From assembly GCA_002286715.1 (NCBI GenBank), contig NSJX01000059.1:89200-153199 (forward strand): 64,000 nucleotides of DNA, in the 5' to 3' direction. The stretch comes from Dentipellis sp. KUC8613. Lineage: Eukaryota > Basidiomycota > Agaricomycetes > Russulales > Hericiaceae. The notes beneath the pieces were generated by a model. It worked only from the letters and a program-made list of their open reading frames with translations. It ran no database searches and had not been told where the DNA came from. Both the position numbers and the translations under genes were made by a program. The stretch's first letter is position 1; the number at the start of each line of letters is the position of its first letter. Positions 34,564 through 45,266 of the stretch are shown one piece after another.

Positions 34564-36625
34564 TCGCGCCTCAATTGAAAAGACACAATTATATAATGCT
34601 TGAGAGTGTATGAGAATTTATCTGGATTTAATAGACGAGATTTAAGCCCACAATCATTGAATGTCGAGATCTCCCAGCCAAAAAATATGGTGGTTTTAGT
34701 ATCTTGAATGTAACATGTTCTCTGGGAAGCATAAAATTGTGATAATGCAGTACCGTATGTAATAATACATTATATACCTAATGAAGGTCTCTTGCAGAAG
34801 AGATTTAGGGATGCGCGTCGAAACGAGCCCAAAATACTGGCAATACCGCGCAGAATTTGGGTGCCGTGTCAGGACGGCGTGTCCACATTCTGCCACTTAT
34901 TGCGCATCGTTTCCGTGATTGCGAATGCGCAGCGTACTCTCAGGACTTCAAACTTCGTACAACCATAGATTTCTACAGCAGTATCTCACTTTTATATTTT
35001 CACTATTTAATCTAATTTATTGTCTGTTCAATCGTCTGAGGAAGTAGCAGCCGCGCAGAGCTTCGGGGAATGCCGAACCATCACATGCTGGATTTCAACA
35101 TGAGCCGAGCTTCGTCTCGCTCTCTCTATCATCTCTCTATGTATCATACAATGCCCCACGCCATTCTTGGGCTCTGCGGTCCAGGAAATCTATTGCCGTA
35201 TGTATTTCTTATCGATACCTTTGCTTTACTACAAATACTGACTGCTTCTCATTCTCTGTTAGCCTGCCCTCGCGCATGACGTGGCATCGCGCCCGCTGGC
35301 TTTCTTGCACACACGTCCCCTCCCTTCACACGCCCCGATTCTGCACGCTCCCATCCCCCATCACCTCCGCGCGCTCCGACTCCTCCCCTCCGCGTCCATC
35401 TCCCCATCTACACGCATGCGGAACGAGCTCACGAGTAGGCGTGCATGAACGCTGCTCAAGGAAGATAGAAGTCACGCGCGCAAGCTCGAGAGGAGGCTTG
35501 GGCATGAGCTGAGTGGATTCAACATGATGGATGTCCGGGGCCGCTGCGTATGAGGGTCCGCACGCGTGGAGGCATCGGCGCCGCTGCTGCTGCCGCTTCT
35601 GAGCGCTGTGGTGCGCGTGCACTGGCATCCAGCGGGGCGTCAATAGGGCGCGTCACCAGACGTTGGGGGCAGCTCGCGGCAGTTTGCCCGCTGGAGCGTG
35701 CGTATGTGTAGGAGTGGACCACGCAAGCAACATCAGGGTTGCTCAAGTTCGGCCGTGGTACGGATGTCTTGCGCGAGCACCTACAGCTGCGCGTAGGTTC
35801 TGTATGTCGTCATGACGACATGTGTGGGCGGATAGACGAGCACCGGTTCCGCGTGCTAGCGGAAGCAGAGTTGTGGCTGGCAGCGGCACGTGGGAATGTG
35901 CGTGCAGTGATGATGTGCGCGGCGTGTGCCATCCATGGCCACGCGTGCTCGTCTGGCCGTGGGCGCGGCAGGATCATGCTCATCCTCCCGTCTACGGAGG
36001 AGCGGCAGTGCTGTTTGCAGACGGCGGCCGCAGAATGGAGCGATAGCGGTGCCGTCAACAAGTGTGACTGTGCGCACAGTGGCGACAGCAGGTGGCAGGA
36101 TGAATGGCGGCCCCGCATGCAGGTGGCGGCGCAGGAGGCAGCGGGGGCCGAGGACGGGTGCAAGCTCACACGTGGCGCCCGGTGACAGGGTATGCATGTG
36201 CGGGCGGCTGGCGGGATGGGCGGTGGTGCAGAGGTGAGCAGCAGGCGGGTGGTAAGCGAGCAGCGGGGGGCGGGTAGACAAGCGGTGGCGGGCGCGTAAG
36301 CGAGCGGCAGCGGGCAGGTAGACGAGCGGCGGGGGGCGGGCAGACAAGCAGCGGGCGGGCAGACAAGCGGCGGGCGGGTAAGCGAGCGGCGGTGGGCGGG
36401 TAAGCGGGCTGCGGCTGCGGCTGTCCCAGTGGGTCCCGCTGTATGTTTTATTTTATTCTGTATGTTGCGGCCCTGTAAGTGGTCATGTGAGTACCCGCTG
36501 GCATTACAACGTGCCCCGCCGTGTGCACATTGTAAAGGCTACGGCAACTGACGCGCGACAGTTGCCGGGGCTTTTGCAATGCTGCACATGGCAATAGCCA
36601 GTCAACATTGTAAAGGGTCTACTGG

Positions 36626-37430
36626 GACACCTCAAGACGGTGCGTACGTGACGAGGATGGCACGTACGGCACGAATAGGGCATGCACGCGGGGCGCCAGG
36701 GCGCAAGTGACGCTGGCCTGTGGCAGGAGACGCAGGTGGGGCTCAAGGGCACAAACCAGGGCGGCCCGGGGCGTGTGAAGGGGCGGTGGGGCATGTGAGG
36801 GTTGCGTAGGGCCCAAACTCGCAAGCAAGGGAGGCTGTGGGGCGTGACAGCGCTCCAACGACAGCGGCCTGGAGCGCGACAGGGTGTCGGTAGATGCAAG
36901 ATGGCGGTGGGTCGCAAGAGAGCACGCTATCACAAGGTGAGGGCGGCCCGGGGTGTGTGAAGGCAGCTGTTGAGACGCGAACGGGCGGCGTTGGGGCACG
37001 CGAGGGCTGCACAGGGTGTGAGAGGGTGGCGGCGAGTGCGAGAACTTGGTGGTGAGCATGAGATCGCGCATGAGGGCAGCGCTGGGCCGCGAGAGGGCTG
37101 TGGTGGGGGTACAAATGGTGCCTCCGGGACATGAGAGGGTGGGGGCAGCACGCCGGAGGGCGTGGTCACACTAAGAACTCGAGCCTGGTATCCCGGGCTC
37201 GCATGGTCAGTCAATGTTCAAGTCAAAGCGGCAGCCACGCACCTATAGTGGACATATACTGTTGGTTCTGCCTCTGCTTCTCTCCTGCCATTCGAAAGTC
37301 TGTTTGCATGAGTTGATGACACACGCACGGGTGGCTGTAGGGTGTAGAGTCATGTGGTGAGCTGCTAGTGCCTCTGCAACGACAACCAGCTCCAGCAATT
37401 CCCGCGAAGTGCGCGCAGGGTCTCGCCGAT
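36626..37430. repeat. G-rich block right of the 3.47-kb element
   Basis: GC-rich minisatellite DNA to about 37170, then a block (37170-37290) matching 6106-6230 with CATGGTCAGTCAATG. It looks like the body of a Z- or W-type element whose left part was removed or displaced. No gene. Confidence 0.55.
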
Positions 37431-37852
37431 GAATCGAATCACTCGTACACAGTCAAAACAATTCTGTAAATTGATGAATAAATTACGATACATGTATGAT
37501 ACAATGCATGACCTTTACAGATGATGCGAAACATACAATCAAACTATTGGTGCCGATACTTGCAGATTTCGCAAATGGAGTCCATTTCCGCAATGCGACT
37601 TCGAGTTTACGGGTGACTGTGATGCTCTAAAAATATAAGCAATTCATGGTGTGTCTGTACTACCGTCTTCCATATGCAGTCCAGATTTGACAGCGATTGG
37701 GCAAGTAACAGAGCATACAGAAAATGAACATGTCGGAAAGTGAGTGGATGTGGCTGAGATTGTGGGAATGGACTTCCTGTTGGGGTGATTAAAGTTCTGT
37801 TGACTTTGGTGGAACCGACTCAAATTAAAACTGATTCATAGCTGAATCAGAA
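37431..37852 (+). mobile_element. Z3: 3' tail of a Z-family element
   Basis: An AT-rich tail distantly similar to 4250-4627 and 58860-59234 (shared GTGGCTGAGAT, GTGGGAA, ACTTCC). It ends in CTGATTCATAGCTGAATCAG at 37831-37850 plus AA. Its 5' end is not visible, because the 3.47-kb element and retroelement lie to its left. Confidence 0.55.
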
Positions 37853-39023
37853 GTCGAGACTTCAGATAAGCTGGGTCTGCTCCAGTGTATCTCAGGCTCT
37901 GTCTGAACGACATATGAAGCATAATGTCTCCACAAGGATGCTCCTCCAGCTGACACATCTGGCATGTGAGTTCATATTCATCAAACTGCCAGATCATATT
38001 CCGCATTCTGGAGTTCCTGAGGTAAAATGCCTTATGTCATTCTCGGCTTCTTGCGTGCCAGCGTCCCAATGCCCTCTGATGATTGAAGTCAAGGATGAAG
38101 ACAGTCACGCTGTGTGTTGACTCTGCTCTATGTATACACAACTTTTCATTGTGTGATTAGCATGCTATTCTACACTGTGCACATAGCCAGCCTCTCTGGC
38201 AGCCACGAACACAACATGAGTCGCAGCACAGCAAGCTTACCCTCTCTGTGGGTCCGCTGACAACTAGACCGTCATCATAGAGATTAGGTTCTGGGAAAGA
38301 CAAACATAGCCATCTTGGGCGAGTGGTTTGGCGTTCCTGCGATATAAACCATGAGTCGGGGGTTTGATGTGTCAAGGTGGTTTTTTTTTGCAGACGAAGT
38401 ATTTGCAGCATTCTGTATTCTAAGTCATAACTAATGGCTTATCACGTACTTTTAATCCGGTACCTGGCATCGCGCATTTTCACAAATACACTTGTCAAAT
38501 CCTCCGAATTGGCCCAATCGTCAAAATCAACAAATCTCACATTGCAATTTGGCCGATATCTCATATCTGCTAATTACGGGAATATCCCTCCTTGCAGTGT
38601 ATGGTTGACAAATTCCCATTATGCAGTTCTATGTAACTTAGCTCAGACCAATTACCCTATGCATGTCGGATCGAAATTTACTGGCAGTCGACTCACAGTC
38701 GCATGAGGCTGGACGGATTGTTGAGCTCCGGCATTCAGATCGGAGGCTGCATCCGATCCCCAGTGACCGCTTTTTACCAACTGTCAGCTTCCTGGCAGTG
38801 TAATTACCGGCCATCAGATTATCTGATGGCCGGGTACTAGAGGCGTGCTCGACCTTTTCTTGCCTGTACCTTGCACTATCTACCTCAGAGCTCAATTATA
38901 GCTGAGTCTGGTGTAGTGTGCACGGTGTGAGCAAGAGGTCGACCCTTACCCCCTACCGTGCCCTTTACAATCTCGCTCGCCGCTTGCTGACCTGACTAAT
39001 TCTTTCCACACAGGAGTTGTTCC
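37853..39023. other. Interval without a supported gene
   Basis: Ordinary composition with short ORFs below 91 codons and no recognisable protein. It contains a perfect palindrome at 38808-38832 (12-bp arms CGGCCATCAGAT, 1-bp centre). I cannot assign the rest. Confidence 0.5.
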
Positions 39024-39530
39024 TTATGCAAGTCTACTGTGCATCATCCTCCCATACAGTAAGGCCAATTGAAATTGCCATGTGTTTCTGTCTCTGCCCG
39101 CGTCACCAGAGGCCTTGAGCCAGAAGGATGCGATAGGCTTGCCGAGTCTAGCAGCGGTCCCCGAGCCGCGCGGCTGGCCTTGATCTCCGGTAAGCACGAG
39201 AAAGTCGGCAGTGTCGAGGCAACCGACTACTTCGAATATGACCGGGTGATATGAATTCGGAAAGTGGCTGTAACCAGGGTCATTGCGCATGAGCATTTCA
39301 CTGTAGATCCGGCGGCCATCGTTGTAGATGTCATGGGATGCAAAATGTGCGTTGTAAGGAGCCGGAGGAAGTCCAAGATAGTAGAAACTGGGGGAGGCTT
39401 CCTGCTCATCAAGGGACTGCTCTATGTGTTCAGGATCATAGAAGCGGACAAGTTCAAGGATGGAGTTATCGAGGCCCGCCATGGTGGTTTGACGAGAGAA
39501 AGACAGACGGCGGCATACCGATGGTCGCAT
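39024..39530 (-). CDS. Unknown protein, paralogue of the gene at 39836-40611
   Basis: An open frame of 168 codons; the methionine at codon 17 (near 39482, MAGLDNSILELVRFYDPEHI) is the likelier start, since the paralogue also begins close to this block. Shared features with the neighbour are a VIFEVVG/VIFEIVG segment, then a D/T-rich turn, then IASFWLKASGDAGRD matching FASFWLQSPSESRRD. After that the neighbour continues for about 110 residues while this gene stops soon, so it is shortened, may have an unseen intron (a GTATGG site lies near the end), or is decaying. No known domain is recognised. Tandem arrangement on the same strand points to local duplication. Confidence 0.6.
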   Translation of the reverse strand: MRPSVCRRLSFSRQTTMAGLDNSILELVRFYDPEHIEQSLDEQEASPSFYYLGLPPAPYNAHFASHDIYNDGRRIYSEMLMRNDPGYSHFPNSYHPVIFEVVGCLDTADFLVLTGDQGQPRGSGTAARLGKPIASFWLKASGDAGRDRNTWQFQLALLYGRMMHSRLA

Positions 39531-39835
39531 CGTTCCTATAATTCAATAGGGGCCCGGTGCGCGCGCGCTCGAAGTTTTTGCCCAACCTCGAGGGAAAGTA
39601 ACCGATAAATTCATATAGCATCTTTGTAGACTAATACACATGGCGGAGAGAAAACTGATGTACACATGTTGATACAGACAAAAACAAAACTGATACAACG
39701 AATTCTTGCTACTTGTACATTGATAAGAGATTTCGAACAGAACCTAGATAGAAGCTTGTCAACATGTCACAAATATGAATTTAGAACTCTTATACGTATG
39801 GGTGCCGGGCAGCCGCGATTCGCATTGGCCGTTGG

Positions 39836-40611
39836 TCAGTCGAGGACGTGCATGTAGAGCGTGTGCGCCCCGACAACGGGGCGGATGCCTCGCTTCACGT
39901 GTAAGGTGAAACGCACCGACACGCGCTTCCCAAACGGAGCTGCTGCTAGAGTCGGAATCGGGAGGTGTGAATGGTCGGCCGTGAATACCGGGAGGTATTC
40001 CAGCGTGTACGGACGCTAGAATACATACTGGATGGTCAGTTTGATGCAAAAATATACAGATGATCTCATGAGACACGTACCGGGGGTCCCCAGCCCATCT
40101 GAAGCAGAGCCAAGGGGCTTTCGCTGCCCTGGCTGTAATCGGGGGCCACGAGCTCGCCCATCGCGACACCGGCACCAGCCGCGCAGCGCGAGATGCGCTC
40201 GAGCTGCGTCAGTCCCCGCCTCCACAGAATCACGTCGCGACGCGACTCGCTCGGCGACTGGAGCCAGAACGAAGCGAAGGGAATGGCTTCATCACCCACC
40301 GACCCGTATGGGTGATTGCGATCTCCTTCAGGCGTCATGAAGCAATCGGTCTCCGCGAGGCGGCCGACAATCTCGAAGACGATAGCGCTGAAGTCGATAC
40401 GAATACCGTACTGGAGCGTCACGCCGTCGTTCTCTTCGCAGTAGATATCGCCTATAATTCCATCGCGGCTGACGAATGAGCAGTTGACGGGATCGGGGAC
40501 CCTGCCCAAATTGCATATGGTGAAATACTGTGCTTGCTGATCGAAGTGCTTCTGAACCCGGGCGGGATCGGACCGCTGCAGACTAGGATGCACAGGGTCG
40601 GGGAGGGACAT
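39836..40611 (-). CDS. Unknown protein with paralogue next door
   Basis: Two exons (40611-40081 and 40015-39836) join in frame into 236 residues; the intron is GTACGT...CTAG. The start MSLPDPVHPSLQRSD is the first ATG of the frame. The middle carries VIFEIVGRLAETDCF and FASFWLQSPSESRRDVILW, shared with the gene at 39024-39530. The second exon encodes a beta-rich end, RPYTLEYLPVFTADHSHLPI and GKRVSVRFTLHVKRG. No signal peptide or membrane helix is evident. I do not recognise the family; it looks like a soluble fungal-specific protein. It lies on the same strand as uS12m and about 680 bp downstream of that gene's stop codon. Confidence 0.72.
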
Positions 40612-41294
40612 GGTGGATGGCGGTTGGTGGGCGGTGGTGGTGGTGGTCAGGAGACAATAATCCTTGCCCCTATGCTCGAGCGAGCGATGACTTCATAAGC
40701 GAGCACCCGCGTCTCACGCGTCGAACGTTGAAGTCGCAAGGCTTGCTGAGACGTACCTTCGAAAGTGGGCTGCACGTCGCAGCTCGCCAATCTCATTTGC
40801 GAGAACCGCTCGCCCGGACACGGTGGCGAAGCGAGAACCCTGCCATCTGGCTTTGGGCGCTCAGAAGCGCGGTACATGGCCAAGTTCCATCAAATCACTG
40901 TGGACCGGCCATGGACCTCCCTGGCTCGGTTTGCTTCAGCCACCCAAACCCTGCCCAAACCTCCCTAGCCCCCGTTTTCGGGCCGCCTTCGGCGGACCTC
41001 CCTTGCTGCGACCGTATTTTCGATTTTCGGCTTGCCATTGACGCGTGACCGGGAGCCAATGAGAATATCGAAATGTCTCGTACACAACTCGGGGATCTCG
41101 GAGACCCGTCCTCCTTTGTAGTAGAGAATACATTGTTCACAGCAGTCGCACATACTCCATCGCGCTTGCCTACCATTTGTTGCAGAAGAATCAACTTGTT
41201 CATGCATTGTGAGACGTTGTAAGGGGAGAGACGCCAGCAAAAAGAAAAATGCGAATATTGGAGCAAGTCAGAGTGAAATACGAGAGGCAATACT

Positions 41295-41866
41295 CTATGA
41301 CTTCTTGGGTTTTTTCGCTGTGGACAAATGAGTGAACAATATATTGGAAAGAGGACGAGATCTGAAATACCTCCGTATCGACTGCGGGCTGAGACCCTGT
41401 TCACAACACCACCAAAATCCAAGGCTCCTCTTACAAGCTTGTACCTGTGACAACCGTAAGATACACAGAGAAGACGGCGACGGTGAAAGACGCACCTGAC
41501 ACCTGGTAAGTCCTGCGCACGGCCACCACGGACTAACACAACGCTATGCTCCTGTAGGTTGTGTCCCTCTCCGGGGATATAAGCCTGCAAAGTCTTGCCC
41601 GATGTAAGCTTGACACGAGCGACCTTACGCTTGGCAGAGTTCGGCTTCTTCGGCTTCGCAGTAAAGATCTGGACGCAAACACCCTTTTTCTGGCTATTCT
41701 CCTCGAGCAAAGGTGCCTTTGAGAGGTTCTTCTTCTTGGGTGCCTTGCGGCGCATAGCCTGGTTGAGAGTGACTGCCGCAGGAGGAGAGGAATGAAAGGC
41801 GCGCATAGCTTGGTGTGGTAGTGTAGCAAACGTAGAGCGCATCGTTGACCGGACAGCGGCGAACAT
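41295..41866 (-). CDS. MRPS12: Mitochondrial small-subunit ribosomal protein uS12m
   Basis: Three exons (41866-41496, 41444-41371, 41317-41295) join in frame into 155 residues. The core is typical S12: [80 protein letters not shown], then [15 protein letters not shown]. The PNSAKRK and [10 protein letters not shown] loops are the decoding-centre residues. The first 36 residues ([16 protein letters not shown]...) are basic and hydroxylated, a mitochondrial presequence. The last exon codes for only seven residues (AKKPKKS). It is divergent to NSE2 with 180 bp between start codons. Confidence 0.95.
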
Positions 41867-42046
41867 GTTCGGGCTGTGATGAGGGTAGAGTTGCCACCAA
41901 CGATGGTGTGATCGCTGCGACTGACGACGGCGAGGCCGTACGAGGAATTGCTGGCCGGCATTTGCCGTCGCGAACGGGCCGGCCCTGAACTCCGTTGTCA
42001 GGCGCGTCTGAAGCTTTGTACGTTCTGTCTGTATCTCAACGTCACC
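41867..42046. promoter_or_regulatory. Divergent promoter between uS12m and NSE2
   Basis: Only 180 bp separate the two start codons, so the promoters overlap or are shared. No motif in it is one I would name. Confidence 0.5.
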
Positions 42047-43318
42047 ATGCCAGTGGCAAGTTCTGCGCGTCGCAGAAGAGCAGTCGATCCAGCGTCAGAT
42101 ATCGAAGAAGACGCATTGCAACATATGGATGAAGATGTGGTCGAGGTGCAGCCGCGCAAGCGTTCCACGACAGTGGCAAAGGTCAAAGCTGAACGGAAGC
42201 CTGCCGTGCAAGCTGGCTCAGATAACGACGAAGGAGAGGACGAGCCTACTGACGATGAACCTCCTATCAATGAGGAGAACTTTGGAAACCAGCCCATCGA
42301 CAGGCAAGAAGCGGCCAAGCTGAGTGGCATGGCGCAAGACTGGACAATGATGGAGGAGACGCTCAGGAGGAGCGCATTCGGCCTTTTGACAGAGGTTGCG
42401 AGTGCAGTCGCAGAATTTGAAGACTTAGACGGCGTGGAGGAGGTAAGAAGCCAGGATTGGCCTGATGGGCTCTATAACCTGGGTTTCATCAGGAGCTCAA
42501 AAACCTCGACCTGCTAATGCGCGAAGTCGTCGACATCGACATAGAATTTACGCACCATTCGAAAACGTTGAAGTATCTGCAGCAGCGCATACACGGGGAT
42601 GAAGAGATCGTATGTCATTCTCCTTCGTTACGATGGCCCACAAGGATCTCATGATCTGCTAGAAAAATCTTGTTGAACTATATAAAGAAGGTGTCCAAGA
42701 GAGGACGCAAAAATATAAGAAGAAAACAACTCGGCAGAGATATGCAAAGAATGATCAATACGTAGCATTCAAACAAGGCATATATGTATGACAATGGTTC
42801 AGATCGTTTAAACTCTTCGATGTCGCTGACAAGCTCATAGGAGGTGCAAAATCCCGACAAGGCGATGCCGCCTGTCATTGAACTTCTGCCGAAAGGTGCG
42901 CATCACCATGATCCCTTTGAGGGTGCAATCCTAAATATCCGGCAGAGAATGGTGATGCCAGTGACGATGACGACGACGAAGTGCAGGTCGGAGGTGTGAC
43001 CCAGGACTTGAAGTGCCCCATTACACTTACGGTGCTTATTGACCCTGTGACTTGGTGAGGTTTACGATTTCCTTTGCGAATCGTGCTCATCTGTGGTCAA
43101 GCGAAATTTGCAACCACTCCTTCTCTGCGGAAGCCATCAAGACAATGCTGGGCATCAACAAATTTACGAAGAAGAGGTGTCCAGCAGCTGGCTGTAACAA
43201 GATGATCTCGCTCAACGATTGCAAGGCGGACAAAGAATTGGCTCGAAAGGTCAAGGTAGCACAGCGGCGAGCCCAGCGCAGGGAGGCGGACAGTGATGAA
43301 GAGGAGGTAGTGGAGTAG
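42047..43318 (+). CDS. NSE2: SMC5/6 complex SUMO E3 ligase NSE2 (MMS21)
   Basis: Six exons (42047-42442, 42493-42609, 42663-42785, 42841-42895, 42946-43054, 43102-43318) join in frame into 338 residues. The C-terminal SP-RING is clear: [15 protein letters not shown], then C-x-x-C-x-H in CEICNHSFS, then [17 protein letters not shown]. This fold recruits the SUMO E2. The preceding region is helical ([16 protein letters not shown] and KYLQQRIHG), fitting the coiled coil that binds SMC5. The N-terminus is acidic and low-complexity, as common in fungal orthologues. Nse2 sumoylates targets in DNA repair and chromosome segregation in the nucleus. The function is from the family; the exon structure is from the sequence. 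Confidence 0.92.
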
Positions 43319-43507
43319 GCTGTGAGTCAGCAGATTTTTTCATTACTGATACTTTTATGCATTCGTAATCTTGTACCTTATACCGAAGTGACGCATTTGT
43401 ACGCCCGCTGTACACAATCGTGGTTATCCGTGTAGACCGCAACACAGTCTGAAGCCGCTCAATCATTCGGTGACCACTCCGTGTTTGAATGTATTCCAAG
43501 AAGCGCG

Positions 43508-44084
43508 ATGGTGGGCCGCTCCAAATCTCGTGCGACCCGTCGCCGCTGTCTAATTCCTTCATCCCTACCACAGTCCTTTGGTCCGTTCATCACCGTCTTA
43601 TACGATGACACCGACGATCCTTTTTCACCCACCGCGTATGCCAGTCGGCTACAAACCCATTCGGGAGCCGCCGTCATTCTAGCTCGGTATAGTGCACCTC
43701 CGTCAGCCAAATTACCCTCGCTTTTACGATGGAAGGACGTCTGCACCGTGCGTATGCCATGAACTCAGGATCACCCACTTACTTACTTTGTGAATTCTCA
43801 GCCTTTAGGTTCCAAAACTGGATCTCCCACTCTCTCTATGTCTCTGTCTCAGGGAGACGAGGAGCGGGTTCCTGAACCTGACCCAGCCCTTGAGCGAAGC
43901 CCTACACCTCAGAAGATACGCCGAACGACCCATGTTTCAACCAGCAAGAAGCGCAAACTCAAAGAAGTCGGATTGGTAATGCCCGATGAAGCGGACCTGT
44001 CGATGGAATGTGTCCTTGAAGCAGTGAAGGACTATAAGAGAGCTCGAGCGGGACGGGCAGAGGATGCCACCGCGAATGATACGT
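43508..44084 (+). pseudogene. Unknown gene, 3' part cut off by an LTR
   Basis: Two exons (43508-43747 and 43802 onward). Exon 1 starts MVGRSKSRATRRRCLIPSSL; an in-frame ATG at 43481 is an alternative. Exon 2 encodes DEERVPEPDPALERSPTPQK, a basic KKRKLKE patch and a helix (MECVLEAVKDYKRARAG), then runs into the LTR at 44085 directly after ACGT. Low-complexity acidic and basic regions suggest a nuclear protein, but I recognise no domain. If the inversion proposed for this region is real, the lost 3' part would start at about 26003 on the minus strand. Confidence 0.55.
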
Positions 44085-44226
44085 TGGAGTGGGGACTCTC
44101 CCCACTCCGAGGACTCAGCAGGGAGAGCAGGAGGGGTGCCAGGGGGCATGCAGGAGGGTTCGGGGGGCGCCGACGGAGAGTTCCGAGGCTTAGTCAGCCA
44201 GTGCAGAGGTCAGAGTCGTGTTCGTA

Positions 44227-45110
44227 CACCGGGGGGGGGTCTCCGACCATGACCGGACGAAAAGGGAGCAACCCGGGACCGACCACCGCACCTACCCCAT
44301 TCCGGTATTGTATCCGCCGTTGGACCAGCATGACAAAGCTGATGTGGGCGCCTGGTGGCTTGTCACGTCGCAGCCGCGTCGATTCTCCAACCCTGCTCCC
44401 ACCTCGATCCCTCACTGGATCAACCTCTGCTTGAGGTAGCGCCACTACCGGCATTGCTTATCGGAATTATGCATGGCAGGGCATAGTCTCATTGAATATC
44501 TAAAGCTGAAGTCTTTTCGAGTCATGCACAGTCCTCACAAATTAAGGTACAGGTTGTAAGTGATCATCAGATGGCTTGGTCGATATGTCGTACCAAATGA
44601 AGAGTCTGAAGCAGTGGGTAGACCATTGAATGCTGAGGAAAAGAGAGGTGGGCCGCTTCAGAGTCTGAAGTGAGAATGAATGCCTCATATACAAATACAT
44701 ATGCCAAACTTCAATGCATTATGGCCCAGTGGTCATGCCTCGATGTCATCACCGCGTCTCGCGCGTGAGGCAAAAAGTTCGAACCTTGCTTGTGGCATCT
44801 AGTGCAATGTTACTTAGCACCATTCGCTTCAAGATGCTTCGTATGCATATACACCATAACTAGAGTTGGTGAAGGTTGTATAAATTATTATTGATCCTTC
44901 CGGCTGCGTCCCAGGTTGGACCCGCATTGGGCGCAGGTGGCAGCCACCACCTATCGCAATCTGACTCCCACGTTGCCCACCTGACGTTGACTCAATGAAA
45001 TAATCTGACACTGAGCCCGCCGCAGCCTCACGCAGGGCCGACGTGCTCTCCCACGCTGCCCAGATGAAAACGGCCCCGTCGAAAATCAAGGACGGTATCT
45101 CCCGGCGGTG
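44227..45110. mobile_element. 884-bp TA-flanked element inside the LTR
   Basis: TA flanks both ends (44225-44226 and 45111-45112), and the sister LTR has a single TA at the same position: an exact empty site. Ends are CACCGGGGGGGGGTCTCCGA and, inverted, CACCGCCGGGAGATACCGTC, an imperfect terminal repeat. No transposase ORF is found. It contains a tRNA-like pair of Pol III boxes (44726-44800). TA targeting fits a Tc1/mariner-type MITE. Confidence 0.88.
44726..44800 (+). other. tRNA-like sequence in the 884-bp element
   Basis: A-box-like TGGCCCAGTGGTCA and B-box-like AGTTCGAACC with a 45-bp spacer containing a GC-rich hairpin (ACCGCGTCTCGCGCGT). It is not a convincing complete tRNA. It resembles the boxes in element D and at 63.5-63.8 kb. 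Confidence 0.5.
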
Positions 45111-45266
45111 TAGCTAGAGTCGGTTCGTGTCATCATCATCATCATCATCCCAGCGCGCTGCTAGAGCGTTGGGTCTCAGCTCCTTGTGGGTGCGAGTCAT
45201 CTCTGCGGGCATCTTAGGCAGATTCCCCCACCCCAACGTGGTGATGAGAGTGCGTTCGATACCACA

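Larger units (their letters stand above)
33156..36625 (+). mobile_element. 3.47-kb TIR element, copy 1
   Basis: Terminal inverted repeats of about 190 bp (roughly 88% identical) start CCAGTAGACCCTTTATAATG and CCAGTAGACCCTTTACAATG. GAC flanks both ends (33153-33155 and 36626-36628). Copy 2 lies inverted at 48213-51704 and is nearly identical. In both copies the outer 8 bp are also shared (CACCAGAC and GACACCTC), so the true ends may lie slightly further out or the target is sequence-specific. The interior has C-rich (33340-34200) and G-rich (35540-36420) minisatellites and a central AT-rich part. No transposase is recognised. A 3-bp duplication fits CMC-like elements; the class is inference. 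Confidence 0.85.
44085..45235 (+). mobile_element. LTR, family 3, interrupted by an 884-bp element
   Basis: It starts TGGAGTGGGGACTCTCCCCA and ends TTCCCCCACCCCA. Without the inserted element it is about 265 bp and matches 26008-26269 almost base for base. ACGT precedes it (44081-44084) and, notably, also follows it (45236-45239). That makes it either the 5' LTR of the gag-bearing half, with ACGT starting the internal region by chance, or a solo LTR with an ACGT duplication. The gag-like region beginning just downstream favours the first. Confidence 0.75.

Noticed and set aside
45236..45260. Primer-binding site directly after the 44-kb LTR
   Set aside because: TGGTGATGAGAGTGCG starts with TGG as a PBS should, but I cannot match it to a specific tRNA without a tRNA list, and ACGT may be a target duplication instead.
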